In this document: positions 1-5,262 of the stretch, in pieces
How positions within the stretch are numbered: the first letter of the stretch is position 1
Layout of the letters: the number at the start of each line of letters is the position of its first letter
Source: an uncultured Verrucomicrobiales bacterium
GTDB lineage: Bacteria > Verrucomicrobiota > Verrucomicrobiia > Limisphaerales > JACDHS01
NCBI GenBank assembly: GCA_937983475.1
Contig: CALJZV010000033.1
Location: forward strand, 1-5,262
Length of the DNA: 5,262 nucleotides
Direction of reading: 5' to 3'
Notes under the pieces: generated by a model
Seen by the model: only the letters and a program-made list of their open reading frames with translations
What the model was told of the DNA's origin: nothing
Database searches by the model: none
Made by a program: the position numbers and the translations under genes

Positions 1-2
1 CA

Positions 3-281
3 AACGATTTGCACGTCAACTATGTTCCCAATTTCCCCCACTTGGCTCGCACGCACGACGAGTAAAAAAAACTCGGTGAGCAGTTGAACAACATTCTCAG
101 CTATGTGGAGAAACTCAAAGAGCTGGACGTCACGCATGTCGAGCCGACCTCTCATGCTGTCCCGTTGATCAACGTATTTCGTGCGGATGAGGCCCGGCCG
201 GGCCTTTCCAACGAGTAAGCGCTGCGCAACGCGCCCGCCAAGGCCAACGGGCTGTTCATGGTGCCCAAGATTGTGGAATAA
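3..281 (+). pseudogene. gatC: Aspartyl/glutamyl-tRNA amidotransferase subunit C, 5'-partial, interrupted by two in-frame stops
   Basis: GatC is the small subunit that wraps around GatA and joins it to GatB in the cytoplasmic GatCAB complex, which amidates misacylated Glu-tRNA(Gln) and Asp-tRNA(Asn). Translating from base 3 gives recognisable GatC sequence: LSYVEKLKELDV, then HVEPTSHAVPLINVFRADE, then ALRNAPAKANGLF and the classical C-terminus VPKIVE before TAA at 279-281. The family is about 95 residues long and about 92 codons are present, so only the first few residues lie outside the window. TAA codons at 63-65 and 216-218 interrupt the frame without any frameshift. Each sits where relatives normally carry Glu, Gln or Lys (before KKLGEQL, and between NE and ALRNAP). 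The end lies 25 bases before gatA. I infer either real decay or base errors near a sequence end. The family assignment is secure; the pseudogene status is not. Confidence 0.8.
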
Positions 282-306
282 CCCGACGGTTCACTTTCTC
301 TGAACT

Positions 307-1770
307 ATGCTCAACTCGCTGACCCTTTCCGAGCTTTCCAAAAAACTCGCCCTCCGCGAGGTTTCCGCCCGCGAGGCCATGCAATCCTGCCTGGATCAGG
401 TTGCCCGCGTGGATGGCCAGATTCGCGCTTTCATCAGTCACGACGCCGGCGATGCATTGGCGCAGGCCGATGCGGCCGACAAGGAATTGTCCGCAGGCGT
501 CACCCACTCCCGAAAGCCGCTCCTGGGAATTCCAATCGGCATCAAGGACGTGCTGGCTGTGAAAAACCAGCCGCTGAATTGCGCGTCGAAAATTTTGGGA
601 GACTTTGTCTCGCCCTACGACGCCACGGCCATTGAGAAAATAAAAGCCGCGGGCGCCATCGTGTTCGGGCGGCTGAACATGGACGAATTTGCCATGGGCA
701 GCTCGACGGAAAATTCTGCGTTTGGCGCGTCGCGCAACCCATGGGACATCACGCGCATTCCCGGCGGTTCCTCCGGCGGTTCCGCCGCGGCCGTGGCTGC
801 TGACGAATGCATTGCCACGCTGGGCACGGACACGGGCGGCTCGATTCGCCAGCCGGCGGCATTGTGCGGATGCGTTGGGTTGAAGCCCACCTACGGCCGG
901 GTGTCCCGTTACGGACTGGTGGCCTTTGCATCGTCCTTGGACCAAATCGGGCCGTTTACCAAGGAAGTTCGCGATGCAGCGGTGCTCCTCAATGTCATCA
1001 GCGGCCATGACCAACGCGACTCCACAAGCGTGCCGCAGCCGGTGCCTGATTACACCAGCGCGCTCACCGGAAACATCAAGGGGCTCAAGCTTGGCCTGCC
1101 CAAGGAATACATGGTTGGCGGCCTGGATGCCGAAGTGAAAGCCGCTGTGGATGCCGCCGTGAAGCAATTGTCCTCGCTGGGGGCGGAAATTGTGGAAATT
1201 TCGCTGCCGCACACCGACTACGCCACGGCGACCTACTACATCGTGGCCACCGCCGAGGCCAGCGCCAACCTGGCGCGGTTTGACGGCATTCGGTATGGCA
1301 AGCGCGTGGAGGGCGCGGACCCCAACGAGCTTTACAGCAAGACGCGCGGCGCGGGTTTTGGCGCGGAGGTCAAGCGCCGCATCATTCTGGGAACCTACGT
1401 GTTGAGCAGTGGCTACTACGACGCCTATTACCTGCGTGCCCAGAAGGTGCGTACTCTGATTCGCCAGGACTTTTTGAAGGCGTTCGAGCAGGTGGACGCC
1501 ATCGTGACGCCGACCACGCCGACGGCGGCATTCAAGGCAGGCGAAAAATCCGACGACCCTCTGCAAATGTATCTCTCGGACATCTTCACCATCTCCTGCA
1601 ACCTGGCGGGCATCTGCGGCATCAGCATTCCCTGCGGCTTCACGGCCAATCCGAAGCTGCCCATCGGGCTGCAACTGCTGGGCAAACCGTTCGGCGAGGA
1701 AACCATTCTCAAAATCGCCCACGCCTACGAGCAAAGCACTTCGTGGCACCGCGAGAAACCGTCCTTATAA
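307..1770 (+). CDS. gatA: Aspartyl/glutamyl-tRNA(Asn/Gln) amidotransferase subunit A
   Basis: GatA hydrolyses glutamine and supplies ammonia to GatB, which converts Glu-tRNA(Gln) and Asp-tRNA(Asn) to the amidated forms in the cytoplasm. The protein has 487 residues, the normal length. It carries the amidase signature with the Ser-cisSer-Lys triad visible: Lys80 in GIPIGIKDVL, cis-Ser155 in PGGSSGGSAAAVA, and nucleophile Ser179 in TLGTDTGGSIRQPA. GatA-type motifs include NMDEFAMGSSTENSAFG (124-140), ARFDGIRYG (323-331) and RRIILGTYVLSSGYYDAYY (357-375), which separate it from general amidases. ATG 307 is the first start after an in-frame TGA at 301-303, so the N-terminus cannot be longer. No SD precedes it, so translation probably couples to gatC 25 bases upstream, and the gatC stops could then matter. 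gatB does not follow; mqnD does. The gene shows no internal lesion. Confidence 0.97.
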   Translation: MLNSLTLSELSKKLALREVSAREAMQSCLDQVARVDGQIRAFISHDAGDALAQADAADKELSAGVTHSRKPLLGIPIGIKDVLAVKNQPLNCASKILGDFVSPYDATAIEKIKAAGAIVFGRLNMDEFAMGSSTENSAFGASRNPWDITRIPGGSSGGSAAAVAADECIATLGTDTGGSIRQPAALCGCVGLKPTYGRVSRYGLVAFASSLDQIGPFTKEVRDAAVLLNVISGHDQRDSTSVPQPVPDYTSALTGNIKGLKLGLPKEYMVGGLDAEVKAAVDAAVKQLSSLGAEIVEISLPHTDYATATYYIVATAEASANLARFDGIRYGKRVEGADPNELYSKTRGAGFGAEVKRRIILGTYVLSSGYYDAYYLRAQKVRTLIRQDFLKAFEQVDAIVTPTTPTAAFKAGEKSDDPLQMYLSDIFTISCNLAGICGISIPCGFTANPKLPIGLQLLGKPFGEETILKIAHAYEQSTSWHREKPSL

Positions 1771-1791
1771 TTTCCTTAAAGGAGGAAATTA
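1768..1791 (+). promoter_or_regulatory. Inverted repeat enclosing a strong Shine-Dalgarno core between gatA and mqnD
   Basis: TAATTTCC at 1768-1775 is perfectly complementary to GGAAATTA at 1784-1791, with an 8-base loop between, and the arm overlaps the gatA stop codon. The SD core AAAGGAGG (1778-1785) lies in the loop and the first two bases of the 3' arm. The stem is AT-rich and only moderately stable, and no T-run follows, so it does not look like an intrinsic terminator. The mqnD ATG is 45 bases after the SD core, too far for direct use. The only in-frame near-cognate start at normal spacing is ATT at 1792. A role in mqnD translation is inference. Confidence 0.5.
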
Positions 1792-1830
1792 ATTCGACAA
1801 CTCAAGTTCGCCGTCCACAATCCGCGCCTC

Positions 1831-2682
1831 ATGGAACCGCAAACATTGACCCTTGGCCATTCGCCCGATCCGGATGACGCCTTTATGTTTTACGCGCTGG
1901 CCAAGGAATTGATCCCGACCAGCGGCTTCAAGTTTCAGCATATTTTGCAGGACATCCAGACCCTGAACATGCGGGCCACGCGCGGCGAACTGGACATTTC
2001 GGCCATCAGCATTCACGCCTACGCGTACGTTTGCGACAAATATGCCCTGCTGCCCAGCGGCGCCAGCATGGGGGACGGCTATGGGCCGATTCTGGTGGCG
2101 AAGGAAATGTTCACCCGGGAGCAGATTTCCAAAAAAACCATCGCGGTGCCTGGCACAATGACCAGCGCCTTTCTGGCGCTGCAACTTTGGCTGGATTTAC
2201 GCGCGGAGAATTTTGATTACGTCGTGGTGCCGTTTGACCAGATATTTCAAACCGTGCGAAGCGGGGCGGCGGATGTTGGCCTGGTCATCCATGAAGGCCA
2301 GCTCACCTACGAGCAGGAAGGCCTGGTTGTTTGCGAGGATCTTGCTGTGTGGTGGGGCCGCGAGCAGGATGGACTGCCATTGCCGCTGGGTGTCAACGTG
2401 ATTCACAAGCTGTTTGATCCGCCAGTGAGAAAAGCCATTGCTGACATTCTCACCCAAAGCATCCAGTTCAGCCTGGATCATCGGCCCGAAGCGGTGGAAT
2501 ACGCGCTGCAATTTGCCCGCGACATGGGCAAGGACCTTGCGGATAAATTTGTCGGCATGTATGTCAACCACTGGACGCTCGATTACGGCGACAAGGGGCG
2601 CGAAGCCATCCGGCGGTTCCTGACTCTCGCGTTCGAGCGCAAATTGATTCCCGCCGTGCCGAAACTGGAATTCGTGGTTTGA
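1831..2682 (+). CDS. mqnD: 1,4-dihydroxy-6-naphthoate synthase (futalosine menaquinone pathway)
   Basis: MqnD converts cyclic dehypoxanthine futalosine to 1,4-dihydroxy-6-naphthoate, a late soluble step of the alternative (futalosine) menaquinone route, in the cytoplasm. The 283 residues match the family's usual length, and the fold is that of periplasmic-binding-protein-like two-lobed enzymes. Diagnostic segments are LTLGHSPDPDDAFMFYAL (6-23), the GELD..AISIHAY stretch (52-64), LLPSGASMGDGYGP (73-86), VPGTMTSAFLAL (106-117), and VIHEGQLTY (152-160). His154 in the last corresponds to the histidine regarded as the catalytic base in this family. GLPLPLGVN (181-189) follows. The ATG at 1831 puts the conserved start in the usual place, but no SD lies just before it; an open in-frame extension reaches ATT 1792, ideally spaced from an SD. 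It sits 60 bases after gatA and may be co-transcribed. No other mqn gene is in the window. Confidence 0.95.
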   Translation: MEPQTLTLGHSPDPDDAFMFYALAKELIPTSGFKFQHILQDIQTLNMRATRGELDISAISIHAYAYVCDKYALLPSGASMGDGYGPILVAKEMFTREQISKKTIAVPGTMTSAFLALQLWLDLRAENFDYVVVPFDQIFQTVRSGAADVGLVIHEGQLTYEQEGLVVCEDLAVWWGREQDGLPLPLGVNVIHKLFDPPVRKAIADILTQSIQFSLDHRPEAVEYALQFARDMGKDLADKFVGMYVNHWTLDYGDKGREAIRRFLTLAFERKLIPAVPKLEFVV

Positions 2683-2693
2683 GGCGAACCGCG
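2673..2693 (+). terminator. Possible short hairpin at the mqnD / UPF0261 convergent junction
   Basis: CGTGGTT (2673-2679) can pair with AACCGCG (2687-2693) around a 7-base loop that contains the mqnD TGA. One pair is a G-U wobble in the + strand RNA; in the - strand RNA it becomes an A-C mismatch, so the structure favours mqnD transcripts. There is no T-run on either side, which makes a canonical intrinsic terminator doubtful. The two convergent genes are only 12 bases apart, so some transcription stop would be expected here. Confidence 0.25.
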
Positions 2694-2694
2694 C

Positions 2695-3927
2695 TTACTG
2701 GGGCGATGTGCTTTTAATCAACCGCAACAAGGTGTTCGCCGCGGTTTCTGCAAAGGCGCGGTCATTGATATTGCAATCGAGCTCAATGAATTCGATGTCC
2801 CGGCGGAGGTGGCTTTTCAAGGCTTTGTGCAGGTCCATGTCCGCTTCCGGATCGTGAAATTTCTGGCCTGGCGCGCTGATGACGCTGATGCCTTTGCCGG
2901 GAAACAAAACCGCCACCGGGCCGGTGGAGCCGTTTATTTTTTCGGCAACGCGCTTTCCGATCTCCCGGCATTCCTCGGGCGTGGTCCGCATCAGGGTGAC
3001 CTGCGGGTTGTGCTGGTAGAAGCGCCTTCCTGAAAACCGCGCCGGCACGGATTCCGGCCCGAAGAAGTTGACCATGTCCAAGCAACCCGGCGCAATCACC
3101 GCTGGCACGCCATGCTTTGCAGCGGCCTCAAGCCGCGTGGGGCCTGCGCTCAGGAAGCCGCCGGCCACTTCATCGGCCCATTCGGTCGTAGTGACGTCCA
3201 GCACCCCGCTGATCATGCCGCTGGCGATGAGTGACTCCATCGCGCGACCGCCCGTACCCGTGGCATGAAAGACGAGCACTTCATAACCGGCCTTCTCGAG
3301 AATCTCCCGGGCCTGACGGACGCATTCGGTGGTGTTGCCAAACATGCTGGCGACAATCAACGGCTTGTCCTGGCCGGTTGTTGGTTCTGTAGCCGACTCA
3401 ACCATGCCGCAGATGGCGCCAACCGCCAGGCTGAGGATGCGCCGAGAAATGCGGTTGATGCCGGCGACGTCCACGATGCTCGGAAACATCACGATGTCGG
3501 TGGCGCCGATATACTGCGAGGTGTTCCCGCCAGCCAGAGTGGACACCATCACCTTGGGAAAACCGATGGGCAGGGCGCGCATGGCCGCCGTGCCTATGGC
3601 CGTCCCGCCGCCGCCGCCCAGGGAAATGACGCCGTTAATTTTGCCGGAAGCTGCCAGTCTGGACAGGATCACCGGCGAGGCCTGGGTCATGGCGGCAACG
3701 GCTTCGCCACGGTCGTTTTTCGCGACGATTTCTTCCAAACGCAGTCCCGCAGCCGCAAGGATTTCCTGCCGTGAAATGTCGGGCTTGAGCGTGGGCTCGC
3801 CCATCAATCCGGCATCCAGGATCAAAACCCTGTGTCCGCGTTGGCGAATGAGTTCCGCGGCGAAGGCGTGTTCCTCACCCTTGGTGTCCAAGGTTCCGAG
3901 AACAGCGATGGTGGAAGGCGTGGGCAT
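2695..3927 (-). CDS. UPF0261 / Tm-1-like ATP-binding domain protein
   Basis: This 410-residue protein has the full length of the UPF0261 family (Pfam UPF0261), whose plant relative is the N-terminal inhibitor domain of tomato Tm-1, known to bind ATP. Its biochemical role in bacteria is not established. Visible family motifs, in order: AVLGTLDTKGEE (8-19), the glycine-rich SLGGGGGTAIGTAAMRALP (102-120), STLAGGNTSQYIGATDI (129-145), MFGNTT (195-200), FHATGTGGRAMESLI (220-234), DVTTTEWADEVAGG (244-257), APGCLDMVNFFGPE (279-292), TLMRTTPEEC (311-320) and GQKFHDPEADM (354-364). The Gly-rich loops suit nucleotide binding in two Rossmann-like halves. There is no signal peptide or membrane segment, so it is probably cytoplasmic. 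ATG 3927 begins directly before the conserved first strand; no SD is seen before it. Relatives often neighbour or fuse with a TIM-barrel PEP-hydrolase-like protein, which is absent here. Confidence 0.9.
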   Translation of the reverse strand: MPTPSTIAVLGTLDTKGEEHAFAAELIRQRGHRVLILDAGLMGEPTLKPDISRQEILAAAGLRLEEIVAKNDRGEAVAAMTQASPVILSRLAASGKINGVISLGGGGGTAIGTAAMRALPIGFPKVMVSTLAGGNTSQYIGATDIVMFPSIVDVAGINRISRRILSLAVGAICGMVESATEPTTGQDKPLIVASMFGNTTECVRQAREILEKAGYEVLVFHATGTGGRAMESLIASGMISGVLDVTTTEWADEVAGGFLSAGPTRLEAAAKHGVPAVIAPGCLDMVNFFGPESVPARFSGRRFYQHNPQVTLMRTTPEECREIGKRVAEKINGSTGPVAVLFPGKGISVISAPGQKFHDPEADMDLHKALKSHLRRDIEFIELDCNINDRAFAETAANTLLRLIKSTSPQ

Positions 3928-4049
3928 GAGAATTTAATGGCTTATTTCTGTCTGAACCGATGCATGGCTTATCCGCGGCGAGCTTAACAACGAGAAACAG
4001 GGTTGTCCATGCAGCAGGAAAAGGGCATTTCAGGAAAATCCCGTAACTG

Positions 4050-4058
4050 TGTTATTAT
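4050..4058 (+). promoter_or_regulatory. Candidate extended -10 promoter for the sensor gene
   Basis: TGT followed by TATTAT fits the extended -10 pattern TGn-TATAAT with five of six matches in the hexamer. No good -35 lies 17-18 bases upstream, which extended -10 promoters can tolerate. It would start transcription near 4065 and leave a leader of roughly 65 bases before the GTG start. This is a pattern match only. Confidence 0.33.
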
Positions 4059-4118
4059 AGAAAGGGAGTCAGGGAATCGGGTTCGTTGGAATTACCAAGA
4101 TTTAAGGCGATATTATTC

Positions 4119-4126
4119 AGGAGGAA
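4119..4126 (+). promoter_or_regulatory. Shine-Dalgarno sequence that fixes the GTG start of the sensor gene
   Basis: AGGAGGAA ends its core six bases before GTG 4131, an ideal spacing. It identifies GTG as the start of a long open frame that runs off the window and has no ATG near its N-terminus. The frame is closed upstream by TAA at 4044-4046, and the only other in-frame candidate upstream, TTG 4086, has no SD. Confidence 0.8.
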
Positions 4127-4130
4127 CCGG

Positions 4131-5262
4131 GTGCAATCGGCAAACATTCAAAAACTATTTCATTGGGGGGCGCTCGCATGTGCTGTGCTGGTCGCGATAG
4201 TGGGAGGGGTGGTCATGTTTGGGTGGCACACGCGGAACACGTTTCTCATGCAGTTGTCGCCAACATTCGCTCCGATGCAGTACAACACCGCGCTGTGTTT
4301 TCTGATCTGCGGGATCGCGTTGGGTCTTTTGATTATTAACCGATTAAAGGCATCAATGGTTTGCGGGGCTGTGGTCTTGGGAGTCGGGTTTTTAACCCTC
4401 ATCGAATATATATGGGGTTTTGACCTTAAAATAGACACGTTGCTGATGGAGGCTTACGTGACCGTCGAAACTTCTTCGCCCGGCCGGATGGCGCCGAATA
4501 CCGCCCTGTGTTTCATGTTGACGGGACTGTCCGTCATCCTGTTAGGGCAAAGTGGCGCTAATCGAAAGCGTATCGCCGCTGCGGGCATGATTGCGTCGCT
4601 TGCCTTGGCCTTGGGACTGGTGGCCCTGTTGGGCTACCTTGCTGGTATTCCAACGGCCTTTGGCTGGGGCCAACTTACACGCATGGCCGTGCATGCCAGT
4701 CTGGGCTTTATTCTGACCGGGGCGGGGCTGGTTTTCCATGCATGGAAATGCGACAAAGAGGCCAGGCTTTTGGTTCCGTTCTGGGTGCCGATGGCCGTGG
4801 TCGGTTTTGTCTTAGCTTTCACTCTGGGTCTCTGGCAGGCTTTGCTGGCGATACGGGCGCTTCCCAGGGTCGAACTGAGCATCAGCCTGGGCACATTTGC
4901 CACAGTGATACTCATCGGCGGAATCGCAATTGCCCTATTGTTTAATGTGTCAATGAGGTTTGCCAGGAAAGCACAGATTCGGTCCGGGGAAGCGGAGGCT
5001 GCCAACAAACAATTGGCCGAGCAGATACACCGGGTTCAGGCAGTTGAGCGGACGCTCAGACAAAGTGAAAAAAGTCTTTCTATCGCGCAACGCATTGCCC
5101 ACATGGGAAGCTGGTCTTGGGTAATTGAGGAAAATCGCCTCACTTGCTCCGATGAACTCGGGCGCATTCATGGATTAGAACCGCATGAGACTGGCACCAC
5201 ATACAAGACATTCCTCAGCATGGTGCATCCGGACGATGTATCGCGAGTTGATCGGATCATCC
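4131..5262 (+). CDS. Membrane-anchored PAS-domain sensor protein, 3'-partial (probable sensor kinase)
   Basis: The frame runs from GTG 4131 to the window end, giving 377 residues with no stop. Residues 13-31, 52-70, 75-92, 122-138, 148-171, 186-204, 213-238 and 254-273 are hydrophobic, suggesting about eight transmembrane helices. A similar motif occurs three times: NTALCFLICGIALGLL (52-67), NTALCFMLTGLSVILL (123-138) and HASLGFILTGAGLVF (188-202), the last two preceded by RMA at the membrane boundary. A charged linker (about 277-315) looks like a coiled coil. A PAS domain of the PAS_3 type follows, with AQRIAHMGSWSWVIEE (319-334), SDELGRIHGLEP (340-351) and HPDD (366-369), cut off by the window. 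The output domain is not visible. In proteins of this build it is usually a histidine kinase, less often GGDEF. The signal sensed is unknown. It lies divergent from the UPF0261 gene. Confidence 0.85.
   Translation, partial: MQSANIQKLFHWGALACAVLVAIVGGVVMFGWHTRNTFLMQLSPTFAPMQYNTALCFLICGIALGLLIINRLKASMVCGAVVLGVGFLTLIEYIWGFDLKIDTLLMEAYVTVETSSPGRMAPNTALCFMLTGLSVILLGQSGANRKRIAAAGMIASLALALGLVALLGYLAGIPTAFGWGQLTRMAVHASLGFILTGAGLVFHAWKCDKEARLLVPFWVPMAVVGFVLAFTLGLWQALLAIRALPRVELSISLGTFATVILIGGIAIALLFNVSMRFARKAQIRSGEAEAANKQLAEQIHRVQAVERTLRQSEKSLSIAQRIAHMGSWSWVIEENRLTCSDELGRIHGLEPHETGTTYKTFLSMVHPDDVSRVDRII

Larger units (their letters stand above)
3928..4130. other. Divergent intergenic region between the UPF0261 gene and the sensor gene
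   Basis: About 203 bases without a convincing gene, noticeably more AT-rich than the neighbouring genes. It must hold the control signals of both divergent genes. Toward the + strand gene I see a candidate extended -10 and an SD. Toward the - strand gene I find no clear promoter or SD. Short repeats are present: CAGGAAAA at 4015-4022 and 4031-4038, and the adjacent octamers AGGGAGTC/AGGGAATC at 4063-4078. I recognise no riboswitch or small RNA. Confidence 0.6.

Noticed and set aside
63..218. TAA as a reassigned sense codon, explaining the gatC interruptions
   Set aside because: TAA ends gatC itself (279-281), gatA (1768-1770) and the UPF0261 gene (2695-2697, - strand), and no TAA lies inside the other genes. 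Genome-wide reassignment is therefore untenable; only local readthrough, error or decay remain.
256..1749. A 497-codon open frame on the - strand covering all of gatA
   Set aside because: It mirrors the highly conserved gatA on the opposite strand and shows no recognisable domain. Long antisense frames of this kind are common in GC-rich genes, where the codons that create antisense stops are rare.
1768..1791. The inverted repeat after gatA as an intrinsic terminator
   Set aside because: The stem is AT-rich with only two G-C pairs and no T-run follows the 3' arm. The SD core in its loop points to a translational rather than a termination role.
3265..3937. Two overlapping + strand open frames of 169 and 202 codons
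   Set aside because: They lie antisense to the UPF0261 gene, whose conserved motifs fill the - strand, and their translations have no family features.
3937..3972. Direct repeat ATGGCTTAT at 3937-3945 and 3964-3972
   Set aside because: Nine bases with no flanking similarity, no mobile-element gene and no inverted ends; most likely chance.
4003..4200. A 65-codon + strand open frame starting at TTG in the intergenic region
   Set aside because: It has no SD, its product is unrecognisable, and it overlaps the GTG start and SD-supported N-terminus of the sensor gene in another frame.
4160..5171. Several - strand open frames of 65-124 codons
   Set aside because: All are antisense to the sensor gene, which shows coherent membrane helices and a PAS domain on the + strand.

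Overview
The window reads as an ordinary chromosomal segment of a moderately GC-rich Gram-negative bacterium. My best guess is the Verrucomicrobia/PVC group, possibly Pedosphaera-like. That rests on three things: the style of GatA and of the sensor protein, a futalosine-pathway menaquinone gene, and a mix of genes with and without Shine-Dalgarno (SD) sequences. It is inference from family resemblance, not a database result. No mobile element, CRISPR array, tRNA or rRNA is visible.

Layout. (1) Positions 3-281, + strand: a 3'-portion of gatC, recognisable almost to its end but interrupted by two in-frame TAA codons. (2) 307-1770, +: complete gatA, the catalytic subunit of the Asp/Glu-tRNA amidotransferase, with all three catalytic residues. 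(3) 1771-1830: a short gap holding a strong SD core in the loop of an inverted repeat, with no conventional start codon at a usable distance. (4) 1831-2682, +: complete mqnD, 1,4-dihydroxy-6-naphthoate synthase of the futalosine menaquinone route. (5) 2695-3927, - strand, convergent with mqnD: a complete UPF0261 / Tm-1-like ATP-binding protein of unknown bacterial function. (6) 3928-4130: a divergent intergenic region with a candidate extended -10 promoter, short repeats and a clear SD. (7) 4131-5262 and beyond the window, +: the start of a membrane sensor protein with a GTG start, about eight transmembrane helices containing a threefold repeated motif, a coiled-coil linker and a PAS domain cut by the window end.

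How the genes fit together. gatC and gatA form one complex; gatB, the third subunit, is not adjacent, and mqnD takes the next place on the same strand. The other genes have no evident functional link. The points most worth a second look are the double-interrupted gatC, the orphan SD/inverted repeat before mqnD with a possible ATT start, and the threefold repeat in the sensor's membrane domain. I see no convincing evidence of a wholly new biological system here.
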